Source: Pseudoalteromonas sp. Z1A8 (lineage in GTDB: Bacteria; Pseudomonadota; Gammaproteobacteria; Enterobacterales; Alteromonadaceae). From it: a stretch of 64,000 bases of DNA. The notes under the pieces were generated by a model. It did not search any database, was not told where the DNA came from, and worked only from the letters and a program-made list of their open reading frames with translations. The stretch spans positions 1 to 64,000 of the forward strand of contig NZ_WTLB01000021.1 in assembly GCF_011378855.1 (NCBI RefSeq), in the 5' to 3' direction. Shown here piece by piece: positions 46,093 through 55,349 of the stretch. Each line of letters opens with the position of its first letter. Within the stretch, counting starts at the first letter, position 1. The position numbers and the translations under genes were made by a program.

Positions 46093-48059
46093 TAGCTAAT
46101 TAGTGTTTCTAACAAGCTCAAATTAATAGGTTTAAGTAAAACTCGGTCAATATTTAAATCTTTTATTTCTCTTGGGTCTGGCTCAGCTCCACTTACAATC
46201 ACTAAGCGTAGTTCAGGGTAACGGTCGTTAATTTGCTGACCTAAATCAACGCCACACCCATCAGGTAAATGCATATCTAACAATACTTTATTAAATTGTT
46301 GGTCGTGATTAAGTATTTGCAAACATTGCGCGCAGCTAGACGCAATCACAGTTTCTACACCTAAACTTTCTAAAAGTAGCTGTGTAATTTGCGCTGCATC
46401 GTGGTCATCTTCTACAAGTAAAAAGCGCTGTTTTTTCTCTGTTAAGTCCGAACTACTATTTATATCTTTAGCTTGAGGAGCATGTTCTGGCGCTACCAAA
46501 TAATCTTGCAAACATTGATACAAAGCGGTGCTATCAACCGGTTTTGGTATTACATCATTAAAGCCAAGCGCAGCAAGTTCTTCATGTATCCCTTTCATAG
46601 TAGCAGCAGTGAGCGCGATTATTGGGCCTTTGTAACCCATTTTTCTAAGCTCTATGGTAGCTTCCTTGCCGCCCATTACAGGCATATGAATATCAATAAA
46701 AATAATGTCGTAAGGCGCTTTATACGCATCTGCAATACGCACTTTTTCAAGCGCTTGCTGGCCATGTTCGGCATAATCGACGCGCGCACCACAAGTACTG
46801 ATCATATGACCAACTAGCATGCGTAAATCACGTAAATCATCAACTACTAATACTCGCCCATGCACTTTGCATGGATCCGATTTACTTTGTAGTTGCGGCG
46901 CACTGCTAAAGTTAAGTACTTGGCGCTCTACTTCACTAATATCACCTGGGTAAACCGAAATAGTAAACGTAGAGCCTTTACCAACTTCAGAGTGCAAACT
47001 AATATCACCGCGCATACGCGCTAACAGCTCAGCACATATTGCTAAGCCAAGACCTGCACCACCTACAGAGCGCGATTCTACATCAGCTATTTGCTCAAAC
47101 GGTTTAAATATCAGTTCTTGTTTTTCAGGGGCTATACCCATTCCTGAATCTTTAATACTAAAAAACAGCATTTCGGTGTCATCAACCCACTGCGTCCACG
47201 CATTAACAACAATTTCGCCTTTATCGGTAAACTTAACCGCATTATTTATTAAATTTATTAAAATTTGGCGAACTCTTGTTGCATCAAGTCGTGCAACTAA
47301 AGGCAATGGCTGATGTGATTCAAATCGCAGCGTAAGGCCCTTATCTAACACCGATACGCGCATTAACGTGTATACATCGGCAAGCATGCTATCAAGGTTA
47401 ACTTCGCTTAGAGTCAGCTCTAGTTTATCGGCGGCTATTTTAGATAAATCGAGCACATCGTTTAATAGGCTCAATAAGTGTTTACCGTTTCGATAAATTA
47501 CACCTAACTCATTTTCTGCTTGCTGACTAAAGTCGCTCTGCATTAATAGCTCGGTATAACCTAAAATAGACGATAGAGGAGTTCGTAATTCGTGGCTTAA
47601 GTGCGCTAAAAATCGGTCTTTTGAACGGTTTTCTGCTTCGGCTTTTAAACGCTCTACTCGCTCACCTTCAACATCCTTACGCGCCAAAGCATAGCGAATA
47701 GCACGCGCAAAGCGGCTAGAGCTCATTTCTGTTTTTATTAAATAATCTACCGCGCCAGCATCAAGTGCCGCTGAATCTAATTCGTCGTTTGACTGCCCGG
47801 TAAGCATAATAATAGGTCCGCTAAAGCCGTTAGTAATGGCTTCTTTTAATACATCTAAACCATTAGATGCACCCAAGCGGTAATCAAGCAGGCAAATGTC
47901 GTGCTCATTTTTGCTAAGCGTTTCAATTGCCTGCTCAGGGGAGCTTATCCATTGAATGTTAAACGTGTGTGAATCCAATTGGTCCAGATAGTCGCAGGTG
48001 AGTATGTAATCATCTTCATCATCTTCTACAAGCAGCAACTGAGTCACTTTATCTAACAT
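46092..48059 (-). CDS. Hybrid histidine kinase, REC-HisKA-HATPase-REC-REC
   Basis: A 655-aa soluble kinase without membrane segments. Order: receiver 1 (LLLVEDDEDD, phosphoacceptor in ICLLDYRLG), HisKA (LSHELRTPLSS), HATPase (NNAVKF, GLGLAICAEL), receiver 2 (VLVVDDLRD, FIDIHMP), receiver 3 (FLLVEDDHD, LLDMHLPDG). The missing sensor domain and the leading receiver suggest input by phosphotransfer from the neighbouring kinase. It is the last gene of a five-gene operon, ten bases after the Rcp1-like gene. Its TAG stop is formed by the TA flank and first G of MITE-like copy 3. Confidence 0.9.
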   Translation of the reverse strand: MLDKVTQLLLVEDDEDDYILTCDYLDQLDSHTFNIQWISSPEQAIETLSKNEHDICLLDYRLGASNGLDVLKEAITNGFSGPIIMLTGQSNDELDSAALDAGAVDYLIKTEMSSSRFARAIRYALARKDVEGERVERLKAEAENRSKDRFLAHLSHELRTPLSSILGYTELLMQSDFSQQAENELGVIYRNGKHLLSLLNDVLDLSKIAADKLELTLSEVNLDSMLADVYTLMRVSVLDKGLTLRFESHQPLPLVARLDATRVRQILINLINNAVKFTDKGEIVVNAWTQWVDDTEMLFFSIKDSGMGIAPEKQELIFKPFEQIADVESRSVGGAGLGLAICAELLARMRGDISLHSEVGKGSTFTISVYPGDISEVERQVLNFSSAPQLQSKSDPCKVHGRVLVVDDLRDLRMLVGHMISTCGARVDYAEHGQQALEKVRIADAYKAPYDIIFIDIHMPVMGGKEATIELRKMGYKGPIIALTAATMKGIHEELAALGFNDVIPKPVDSTALYQCLQDYLVAPEHAPQAKDINSSSDLTEKKQRFLLVEDDHDAAQITQLLLESLGVETVIASSCAQCLQILNHDQQFNKVLLDMHLPDGCGVDLGQQINDRYPELRLVIVSGAEPDPREIKDLNIDRVLLKPINLSLLETLIS

Positions 48060-48069
48060 ACAATCTCCA

Positions 48070-48531
48070 TTAATCGTTAAATGTTGTCGGTAGCTCTACA
48101 AATTCTACCCAGTATTTTCCAAGTGTTTTCATTAAATCAACTAGGCCATCAAACGTTACAGGTTTTGTAATATAAGATGCAGCGCCTAGGTTATACCCTT
48201 TAACCATGTCTTCTTCTTGCTTAGACGTAGTTAAAATTACAACCGGAATACCCTTTAAGTTAGGGTTTGCTTTAATTGCTTCAAGCGCTTCACGGCCATC
48301 CATTCTAGGCATATTTAAATCAAGCAATATAAGCCCTGGGCGAGGCGATGTTGTCTTGTCTTCAAACTTACCTTTACGCTCTAAGTATTCAAGTAACTCA
48401 ACACCATCTTCAACAAAGTGAAGTTCGTTAAGTACACGGCTTTCGGCAAGGGCATCTTGTGTTAATAAACGATCATCTTCATCATCGTCTGCCATTAAAA
48501 TAGTAATCGGTTTTACTTTTGTATAGGGCAT
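48070..48531 (-). CDS. Rcp1-like single-domain response regulator
   Basis: A 153-aa stand-alone receiver (MADDDEDD acidic pocket, LILLDLNMP with the phosphoacceptor, conserved Lys in ITKP). The DDDEDDRLLTQDAL start is typical of Rcp1-type regulators that pair with phytochrome-like or CHASE3 kinases having the SHDLQEPLRKI H-box, as here. Its start directly abuts the kinase stop codon. Confidence 0.92.
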   Translation of the reverse strand: MPYTKVKPITILMADDDEDDRLLTQDALAESRVLNELHFVEDGVELLEYLERKGKFEDKTTSPRPGLILLDLNMPRMDGREALEAIKANPNLKGIPVVILTTSKQEEDMVKGYNLGAASYITKPVTFDGLVDLMKTLGKYWVEFVELPTTFND

Positions 48532-50016
48532 TTAAGCCTCTCCTTGCAATGTGAAAAGCGCAGCTTCCACAGGTAGTTTTATGGTGAAAGTTGCACCTTC
48601 ACCGTCTTTACTTTGGGCTGTAATTGTTCCGCCATGTCGCTCCACAATACGCCTACATACAGAAAGGCCAATACCCGTGCCTTTATACTCTGAGCGGCCA
48701 TGTAAACGCTGAAACGGTACAAATATTTTATCGGCGTAGTCTTGTGAAAAACCAATGCCATTGTCTTCTATTGTAATAACTTGAAAACTTAATTCGGTAT
48801 TATGATCAGCACTAAAGATATTTTCATGCTGGTAACTAATTTTAATATGTGGACTTACATCTGGGCGTCTAAATTTCACCGCATTCGACAACAAATTTAA
48901 AAACAATTGCTGCATTTGGCTTTTATCAGCCTGAATAACCGGTAAGTCTTCTACATCTACTTGTGTATTAGACTCATCTATCGCAATTTCTAAATCACTT
49001 AATATATCGGTTACCACTTCGTTTAAATTTGTATCGTCAAAGTCTTTACCACGCGTTGCTATACGCGAAAACTCTAATAGGTCGTTTATTAAGTTAGACA
49101 TACGTTGAGCTGCATTTTTCATACGGCCAATGTAATCAATCCCTTTTTCACCAAGTTCATCTTTAAACATTGTTTCAAGACGATCGCTAAAGGCTTGAAT
49201 TTTTCTAAGTGGTTCTTGTAAATCATGGCTCGCCACAAAAGCAAACTCTTCAAGCTCTCGGTTACTTCGGCTCAACTCGTCAGAATACAACGTTAATTCT
49301 TGCGTACGTTCAGACACTTTCGTTGCTAATGTTTCGTTTTGTTTTTCAAGCTCAAAACGATACTTTGCAGCATTTCTTAAATTAAGACGCGTCATTACAA
49401 ACATACCAATAATAAGTAGTGCACTTGTTATTGCCGTTATAGCAAACGTAATTTTAGCCTCATTTTTTATCTTTGCTAACTTTGAAAAATGACTCACTTT
49501 GAAAAGTAATTCGCGGTCTTGTATTTCATTTACGTGTTCACGGATTTGCCTATAAAGATCTCGCCCTTTATGTGTATTTAACACATACAATGCACGTCTT
49601 TCTCTATCATCAAGTGCAAGGTTAACGGTTTTTTTAAGCTCGTTAATTTTACTATCTACAAGCACTAGTAACTGAGCAATACGATCTGCTTGGCCATCAA
49701 TTTCAGAGTGAAGCGATTTAACATGATCTGTTTGTGCCTGTATTTGCCCAATCGCATCATAGTAAGGCGTTAAATAATCAGCCTCTTCCGTTAATAAATA
49801 ACCACGCTGACCCGACTCAGCCTGCACTATAGATAAATGCAATTGCTCAATTGCCGTTGTCAGCATACTTGTGTTGTCTAAACTCTTTTGGGTTTGTGTT
49901 AAACCTTGAATAGTGTTCAATGCTAAAAATGCGTTACCTACAATAATACTCAACACAACAACTATAAAAGCTGCCCAAGTAATATTCGCTTTGCTTTGAT
50001 GTTTTTGCTTGTTCAT
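48532..50016 (-). CDS. CHASE3-domain sensor histidine kinase
   Basis: A 494-aa membrane kinase. Two transmembrane helices (about 12-32 and 190-212) enclose a CHASE3-type helical domain with SGQRGYLLTEEADYL. A coiled coil links to HisKA with VASHDLQEPLRKIQAF and a HATPase with NLLSNAVKF, DNGIGF and GTGIGLSVC. It is predicted to phosphorylate the adjacent Rcp1-like protein. It sits between the 69-aa phosphoacceptor gene and that receiver in the same operon. Confidence 0.92.
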   Translation of the reverse strand: MNKQKHQSKANITWAAFIVVVLSIIVGNAFLALNTIQGLTQTQKSLDNTSMLTTAIEQLHLSIVQAESGQRGYLLTEEADYLTPYYDAIGQIQAQTDHVKSLHSEIDGQADRIAQLLVLVDSKINELKKTVNLALDDRERRALYVLNTHKGRDLYRQIREHVNEIQDRELLFKVSHFSKLAKIKNEAKITFAITAITSALLIIGMFVMTRLNLRNAAKYRFELEKQNETLATKVSERTQELTLYSDELSRSNRELEEFAFVASHDLQEPLRKIQAFSDRLETMFKDELGEKGIDYIGRMKNAAQRMSNLINDLLEFSRIATRGKDFDDTNLNEVVTDILSDLEIAIDESNTQVDVEDLPVIQADKSQMQQLFLNLLSNAVKFRRPDVSPHIKISYQHENIFSADHNTELSFQVITIEDNGIGFSQDYADKIFVPFQRLHGRSEYKGTGIGLSVCRRIVERHGGTITAQSKDGEGATFTIKLPVEAALFTLQGEA

Positions 50017-50051
50017 TAGCTTCCCGAGTTAGTGTTTAAACAACACTGTAT

Positions 50052-50261
50052 TTATTGAGAGTCTGATATTTTTTGTAAACTTTCGCTGCACTGTTGGCAA
50101 TTATTGATAATTTTATCAAGTGCATCTAACGCTTTTTCTTTTGGCATATCGTTTTCAAGTACCAATTTAATAAGCTCGGCATTCATCGAAATACGATTTA
50201 GCGGCCCTCTTGCATCGTGTACTAATTTATTAAGCTGCTCTGTTTTATTGTCTGATGTCAT
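50052..50261 (-). CDS. Stand-alone HisKA-like (DHp) phosphoacceptor protein, 69 aa
   Basis: A 69-aa protein whose core, VHDARGPLNRISMNAELI with His15, looks like the H-box helix of histidine kinases, followed by a second helix (about 38-66), but there is no HATPase domain and no sensor. It could serve as a phosphotransfer intermediate, or dimerise with a kinase as an inhibitor. It lies 14 bp after the NtrC-type regulator gene and 35 bp before the CHASE3 kinase gene. Placement inside the operon supports a real product. Confidence 0.75.
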   Translation of the reverse strand: MTSDNKTEQLNKLVHDARGPLNRISMNAELIKLVLENDMPKEKALDALDKIINNCQQCSESLQKISDSQ

Positions 50262-50275
50262 ACCCTTCCTCAGAT

Positions 50276-51616
50276 CTATTTATATTCGCCAATACCGCCA
50301 TACGCATTAAGGCGGTTATAAAGTGTTTTTGTACTAATACCTAACATTTGCGCAGCAAGTGTTTTATTACCTTGCACTTTATCAAGCGTTGCATGAATAA
50401 GTTCTTTTTCAACTTCTTCAATTGTTTGCCCTGCCGATACTGGCTTTTCTGCAGTTTGATTATTAACACGCGAAAACGGCGATTCTAAATTATCAGGCAA
50501 AATAATATCGCTAGTTTGCGGATCACTCATAATAAATGCACGGTGTATCGCATGGCGAATTTCGCGCACGTTACCCGGCCATTCATAGCTTTGCAACTCT
50601 TTAAGCTGTGCTGGCGTCCAACTAAAGGCAGTGCCATTTTCGTCATTAAGTTGATCTAAAAACGCTTTAGCTAATAAAGGAATATCTTCTTTTCTATCGC
50701 GAAGTGGCGGTATATCAATAGGAAAAACCGCTAGCCTAAAGTAAATATCTTCACGAATAATATTATTTTGCGCTAAATCGGTAAGCGAGCGGTTAGTGGC
50801 TGAAATAACACGGCAATTTGTTGGTATTTCTCTGTTACCACCGACGCGCGTTACTTTTTTAGTTTCAAGCACTCGCAGTAAATTTGGCTGCATATCAATT
50901 GGCATTTCGGTTACTTCATCTAAAAATAAAGTACCGTTATTTGATTGCTCAAATACCCCTTCTTTACGAGCTATAGCACCGGTAAAAGCGCCTTTTTCAT
51001 GGCCAAATAATTCACTACCAATTAACTCTTTTGAAAGCGCACCACAGTTACTCGCCACTAACGGGCCTTCACACTGGCTGGCGTTATGGATAGCTTGAGC
51101 TACAACTTCTTTACCTGCACCACTTTCACCCATGAGCATCACGTTAGCATTTGTTTTAGCAACGCGTTCAATCATGTTGTAAAGCTTGTGCATTACCTCT
51201 GATTCGCCAATTAAGCCACCAAAGTGACGCGTTATACCACTCGACTTTGCTTTTTTAACTGCTTTTTTAGGGCCATTTAAAACCAGTTCTAAATCTTCGC
51301 GTTGTAATGGCTTTAATAAATGCCCAACATTTGGCTCACACATTTCAGCTAAAATACCCTTCACTGAAGGGTGGCCCGAAATAAGTGTAATTTTTGGAGA
51401 TTGCCCAATCATTTTTAAATGATCGAGTAAATGCAGGCCGCTGCCATCTGGCAACATAAAATCTAACAGCACATGGTCAAAGGTATTATTTTCAAACCAT
51501 TGATGTGCTTCTTTTAAACTGGTGGCGGTGCTTATATTGTGGCCGAGGAATTCGACTATGTGGCATACAACGTCACTAAACTCGACGTCATCATCTACTA
51601 AAAGTATGTTTAACAT
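50276..51616 (-). CDS. NtrC-type sigma-54-dependent response regulator
   Basis: A 446-aa activator: receiver (ILLVDDDVEF, VLLDFMLPDG), AAA+ domain with GESGAGKE (Walker A), intact GAFTGA sigma-54 loop and GTLFLDEVTE, and a C-terminal Fis-type helix-turn-helix (NKTLAAQMLGISTKTLYNRL). It is the first gene of the five-gene operon. It is likely to be the transcriptional output; target promoters would be sigma-54 type. It is not closely GlrR-like. Confidence 0.92.
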   Translation of the reverse strand: MLNILLVDDDVEFSDVVCHIVEFLGHNISTATSLKEAHQWFENNTFDHVLLDFMLPDGSGLHLLDHLKMIGQSPKITLISGHPSVKGILAEMCEPNVGHLLKPLQREDLELVLNGPKKAVKKAKSSGITRHFGGLIGESEVMHKLYNMIERVAKTNANVMLMGESGAGKEVVAQAIHNASQCEGPLVASNCGALSKELIGSELFGHEKGAFTGAIARKEGVFEQSNNGTLFLDEVTEMPIDMQPNLLRVLETKKVTRVGGNREIPTNCRVISATNRSLTDLAQNNIIREDIYFRLAVFPIDIPPLRDRKEDIPLLAKAFLDQLNDENGTAFSWTPAQLKELQSYEWPGNVREIRHAIHRAFIMSDPQTSDIILPDNLESPFSRVNNQTAEKPVSAGQTIEEVEKELIHATLDKVQGNKTLAAQMLGISTKTLYNRLNAYGGIGEYK

Positions 51617-51840
51617 GATAAATCCCTATGCTTTTTTCTTATTCTACGCATCATAAATACTAATTTAAAGGCGTACTTAAAACCTTATAGCTTAAATAAT
51701 TAAGTGATTTGATGCTACTTATGTTACCAACTCAATATTTACGTATGCTTAAAAAAATCGATCATAAAAAATAATTTAAATCGTTCCTATTCACACAATG
51801 ATAGTAACTGATAATATGAACATCCCACAAAGGAGATGAA

Positions 51841-52356
51841 ATGCAGCAATTAAAAACCCTGATTCATTCAGGTATTAATATCGACCAAGGCACTCAATTT
51901 ACTCGCATAACAGGGCGTGCCATTGTAATTAAAAATAGTAAAATACTTTTAATGTACACAAACCGCTATGAAGATTATAGCTTGCCCGGTGGTGGCGTGG
52001 ATGAAGGCGAAAGCATTGAGCAAGGCTTAATACGCGAACTAAATGAGGAAACCGGTGCACAGCAAATAAGTGTAGTAAAAGCCTTTGGACTCTACGAAGA
52101 GTATCGCCCTTGGTATAAAGACGATTTTGACATTATCCATATAAAATCGTATTGCTACGTATGTAATATTGCCGACGAACTTGGTAAAGCCCAGCTTGAA
52201 CATTACGAGCAACAAAATGGCATGACTGCTAAATGGGTCAATATTAATGATGCAATTGCACATAACGAGCGCACGCTTGCCAACAGCGAAAAACAAGGGC
52301 TTTCTATTTTGCGAGAAACCTACTTACTTAAAAAGATTGCTGAACAGCTTTTTTAA
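51841..52356 (+). CDS. NUDIX hydrolase
   Basis: A 171-aa pyrophosphohydrolase. The Nudix box is complete at residues 51-73: G51, E57, REL at 65-67, EE at 69-70 and G72, in GGGVDEGESIEQG... order. The rest is a single Nudix domain with no extra motif giving the substrate. It is preceded by a very strong ribosome site (AAGGAGATG). A hairpin shared with the convergent YgjV-like gene follows. Confidence 0.9.
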   Translation: MQQLKTLIHSGINIDQGTQFTRITGRAIVIKNSKILLMYTNRYEDYSLPGGGVDEGESIEQGLIRELNEETGAQQISVVKAFGLYEEYRPWYKDDFDIIHIKSYCYVCNIADELGKAQLEHYEQQNGMTAKWVNINDAIAHNERTLANSEKQGLSILRETYLLKKIAEQLF

Positions 52357-52391
52357 CGTCTACTTACCTGTTTAGAAAACGAAATATACCG

Positions 52392-52416
52392 ACCCCTAAG
52401 CTAATTTTTTAGGGGT
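52392..52416. terminator. Hairpin between the NUDIX and ygjV-like genes
   Basis: An 8-bp stem (ACCCCTAA/TTAGGGGT) with six T inside the loop/stem boundary. It contains the stop codon of the ygjV-like gene, so its role as terminator for that gene is uncertain. Confidence 0.4.
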
Positions 52417-52890
52417 ATAAAACCGATATAGCCCTACTAAATTACTGGCCATAAATAGGCTTTCCATTAATACCGCAACCGGCGAGCCTACTAATATATT
52501 ATGACTTATCCAAAGCGATGTACCCACCACCATAATTAAGCGTAAATACAGATCATTTTTTTGAAATGAGGCAAAAGTCTGAATAAGTGTTGCAGCAAGT
52601 GCCAAACCACTTAGCCAGCTATACCAAGTAATATAAACGGCTAAGCAACTAAGTAACATAAACGCCAACATTACCCATGTTTTTCGAGCAAATACACAAT
52701 ATAAATAACGTATTGCAGCAATTAGCATTAAGCTGCCCGCACTAGCATGGCCAAGCATAAAAAAATGAACTGACGTAAGTAAAACAGAACTAAATAAACA
52801 CATTAAAATAAGCGAACGAGACTTAAACTGAAAAGAAGCTAAATCTAATAAAGTAGCGATGGCTACCAAGCACTGAGCAAATAAAAACAT
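52396..52890 (-). CDS. YgjV-like inner membrane protein
   Basis: A 164-aa polytopic membrane protein with about five or six helices, matching the bacterial YgjV-type inner-membrane family by the N-terminal LASFQFKSRS, the AAIRYLYCVFA segment and the C-terminal LWISHNILVGSPVAVLMESLFMASNL block. Function is unknown. It lies 50 bp downstream of the Crp/Fnr-like regulator gene on the same strand. Confidence 0.8.
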   Translation of the reverse strand: MFLFAQCLVAIATLLDLASFQFKSRSLILMCLFSSVLLTSVHFFMLGHASAGSLMLIAAIRYLYCVFARKTWVMLAFMLLSCLAVYITWYSWLSGLALAATLIQTFASFQKNDLYLRLIMVVGTSLWISHNILVGSPVAVLMESLFMASNLVGLYRFYTPKKLA

Positions 52891-52939
52891 AGTGACTCCT
52901 GAAAAAGCAGCAGTCTAACCAGCTTTACTATTTTTACCC

Positions 52940-53506
52940 TTAACTTAAGTTAAGTCGTTTACGAATTCGTGATAACGAAATAGCCGATATACCAATATAC
53001 ATAGCCACTTCGGTTAAGCTTAGCTGTGCAAGCCAGTGCGGCTTTTTTAGTAATAAATAACGATAACGCTGCTCAGGACTATTAAGTAGTAAAAAAGCCT
53101 CCTTTGCCTCTTTAAATATAAGCTGCTGAACAACAAGCTGGTTTTTAATGTCGACCCATTCACTGTTATCAAATATATGTAATGGGACAATGATAACTGT
53201 GGCAGCCTTTATAACCTTTAACTGATAAAAAGCCTCTGTGTTTGTAAGCCAATTAGCAAACAATAGCGCAAATTCATCTTTAAAATAAAACTCCTTACAC
53301 CTTTGCCCTCCATCAATTGTAGAGTGCAAAGCGCCAAGTACACCGTCAATAATTAAATAACCATAACGCTGCGTTTCGCCTTGTTGTAATAGCACTGTAT
53401 CTCGGGAAAATTGCTTAACTGAGTATTGCCCCGCCAGCTTTTGTTTTAAAACGTGTGTAAGCTCGGCATAACTATCGCCCAGTTCAAATACATATGTTTG
53501 ACTCAT
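52940..53506 (-). CDS. Crp/Fnr-like transcriptional regulator
   Basis: A 188-aa protein with a cyclic-nucleotide-binding-like beta barrel (about 25-125) and a C-terminal helix-turn-helix (LSLTEVAMYIGISAISLSRIRKRL). Fe-S cysteines of Fnr are absent, and the Arg/Ser pocket of Crp is not evident, so the ligand is not predictable. It is probably co-transcribed with the YgjV-like gene. Confidence 0.87.
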   Translation of the reverse strand: MSQTYVFELGDSYAELTHVLKQKLAGQYSVKQFSRDTVLLQQGETQRYGYLIIDGVLGALHSTIDGGQRCKEFYFKDEFALLFANWLTNTEAFYQLKVIKAATVIIVPLHIFDNSEWVDIKNQLVVQQLIFKEAKEAFLLLNSPEQRYRYLLLKKPHWLAQLSLTEVAMYIGISAISLSRIRKRLNLS

Positions 53507-53864
53507 TTATTTGCCATTTTAATCATTTGCGAATTTTAGCTGCACTCGTATTAGCATATTGAGTAAACAACCTTATATTATCAGCGCTGCACTAAGCTTT
53601 ATACGTGCGCAGTAACCATCAGTAATCTATAAGTAGTAAGTGAAGATTAGAAGAAACGTATCATTTTAATCCCTATGTAACTTTTTCTGCTAATTGCATT
53701 ATTTACAGAACATATCAGAAAGCATTTTAAATAAAAATTATACTTTTATAAAAGTTAAAATAAAAACTCAAATATTACATATAGTTATAAATAATTTATT
53801 GATAACTACTAATCTGGCTTTTGTTTTGCACCCTTATAGATAATTAATTTGTAAGGAGATAGAA
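53507..53864. other. AT-rich intergenic region without a gene
   Basis: A 358-bp divergent promoter region between the Crp/Fnr-like and aldehyde dehydrogenase genes. I see no coding frame or RNA gene. The dehydrogenase has a good AAGGAGAT ribosome site at the right edge. Confidence 0.6.
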
Positions 53865-55241
53865 ATGAGTAACACAGTTAAAACGATTAATCCGGCAACT
53901 GAGCAAACCATTAATACCTACACACTACTTTCTCAAAAGGAAGCTGAGCAGGTAATCGAAAAATCTCACGAAACATATTTAAAATGGCGCTTAACGTCGT
54001 TCACTGAACGTGCGAGATATCTTAATAAGTTAGCCTCACTTTTCGAAGAGCAAAAAGAAGCTATTGCAAAACTTATGACCGAAGAAATGGGCAAAGTTTA
54101 CGAGCAAGGCTTTCAAGAGGTTGAGCTGTGTGCAGCTATTTGTCGTTACACCGCCGAAAACGGCCCACAAGTACTTGCCGACGAAGAACGTGATATGGAA
54201 GGTGGCCGCGCTATTATTAGCTACCAACCAACGGGCGTATTATTAGGTATTCAGCCTTGGAACTTCCCGCTTTATCAGGTAATTCGTTACAGTGCAGCCA
54301 ATATTATGGCGGGTAACACAACCGTACTTAAACACGCGGGTAACGTATTTGGCATGGCTGAAAAAATTGAAGAGCTATTTAAACAAGCCGGTTTCCCAGA
54401 GTACTGTTTCAGCAACTTACTCATCGACGGTAAAACCGCCAGCTCACTCATTGCGCACAAAGCAATTAGCGGCGTAACCTTTACAGGTAGTGATGCTACA
54501 GGCAAAAAAGTAGCTGAAGAAGCTGGCAAGCATGCTAAAAAGACGGTACTTGAGCTTGGTAGTAACGATGCCTACTTAGTACTTGATGACGCAGACTTAG
54601 AGTTAGCAGTTAAAACCTGTGTAACAGGCCGTATGATTAATAACGGCGAAACCTGCGTTTCAGCTAAACGTTATGTAGTGGTTGAGTCTCTTTATGATGA
54701 CTTTAAAGCGCAAATAAAAGAGCAATTTGAAGCCATGAAAATGGGCGACCCAATGGCAGATGATACAGACTTAGGTCCAATGGCACGTGAAGACTTGCGT
54801 GACGGCATTCATGACCAAGTTATGCAATCAGTTGAAGCCGGTGCAAACATAGTGACAGGTGGCGAAATTCCATCGCAAACAGGTTACTACTACCCACCAA
54901 CGCTACTAGATAACTTATCGCCTGGCATGCCTGCATACGATGACGAACTATTTGGCCCAGTAGCTTCGCTAATAAAAGCGAAAGACAACGACGATGCAAT
55001 GCGCATCGCCAACGACTCTCGCTACGGTTTAGGCGGTGGTATTTTCTCTAAAGATGAGAAAAAAGCCATCGAGCTTGCTAAAAAATACTTCGACACCGGC
55101 ATGATCAACATTAACGGTTACGGTTTAGCACAGCCTAACTTACCGTTTGGTGGTGTTAAAGGCAGTGGCTATGGCCGAGAGCACGGCGGTTTTGGTATGC
55201 GCGAATTTGTGAATGTTAAAAGCATTATGATCGCCAGCTAA
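53865..55241 (+). CDS. Sad-like succinate-semialdehyde dehydrogenase
   Basis: A 458-aa NAD(P)-dependent aldehyde dehydrogenase resembling E. coli Sad (YneI) throughout. Visible are PWNFPLYQV at 131, the catalytic Glu230 (VLELGSND), Cys264 (NNGETCVSAKR), and the C-terminal PFGGVKGSGYGREHG motif. Sad converts succinate semialdehyde to succinate in 4-aminobutyrate degradation; related activity on other semialdehydes is possible. No gabT or similar is adjacent. It has its own strong terminator. Confidence 0.9.
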   Translation: MSNTVKTINPATEQTINTYTLLSQKEAEQVIEKSHETYLKWRLTSFTERARYLNKLASLFEEQKEAIAKLMTEEMGKVYEQGFQEVELCAAICRYTAENGPQVLADEERDMEGGRAIISYQPTGVLLGIQPWNFPLYQVIRYSAANIMAGNTTVLKHAGNVFGMAEKIEELFKQAGFPEYCFSNLLIDGKTASSLIAHKAISGVTFTGSDATGKKVAEEAGKHAKKTVLELGSNDAYLVLDDADLELAVKTCVTGRMINNGETCVSAKRYVVVESLYDDFKAQIKEQFEAMKMGDPMADDTDLGPMAREDLRDGIHDQVMQSVEAGANIVTGGEIPSQTGYYYPPTLLDNLSPGMPAYDDELFGPVASLIKAKDNDDAMRIANDSRYGLGGGIFSKDEKKAIELAKKYFDTGMININGYGLAQPNLPFGGVKGSGYGREHGGFGMREFVNVKSIMIAS

Positions 55242-55312
55242 TTTAGCTGCATAAATGAAATAAGTGTTTTAAATAGATATTTTTAATACGTGTTTATAAC
55301 ACAAAAATTATT

Positions 55313-55349
55313 AAGCCTAAAAGCGGGTAACCACTTTTAGGCTTTTTTA
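55313..55349 (+). terminator. Terminator of the aldehyde dehydrogenase gene
   Basis: An 11-bp perfect stem (AAGCCTAAAAG/CTTTTAGGCTT) with a ten-base loop and six T. Confidence 0.9.
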
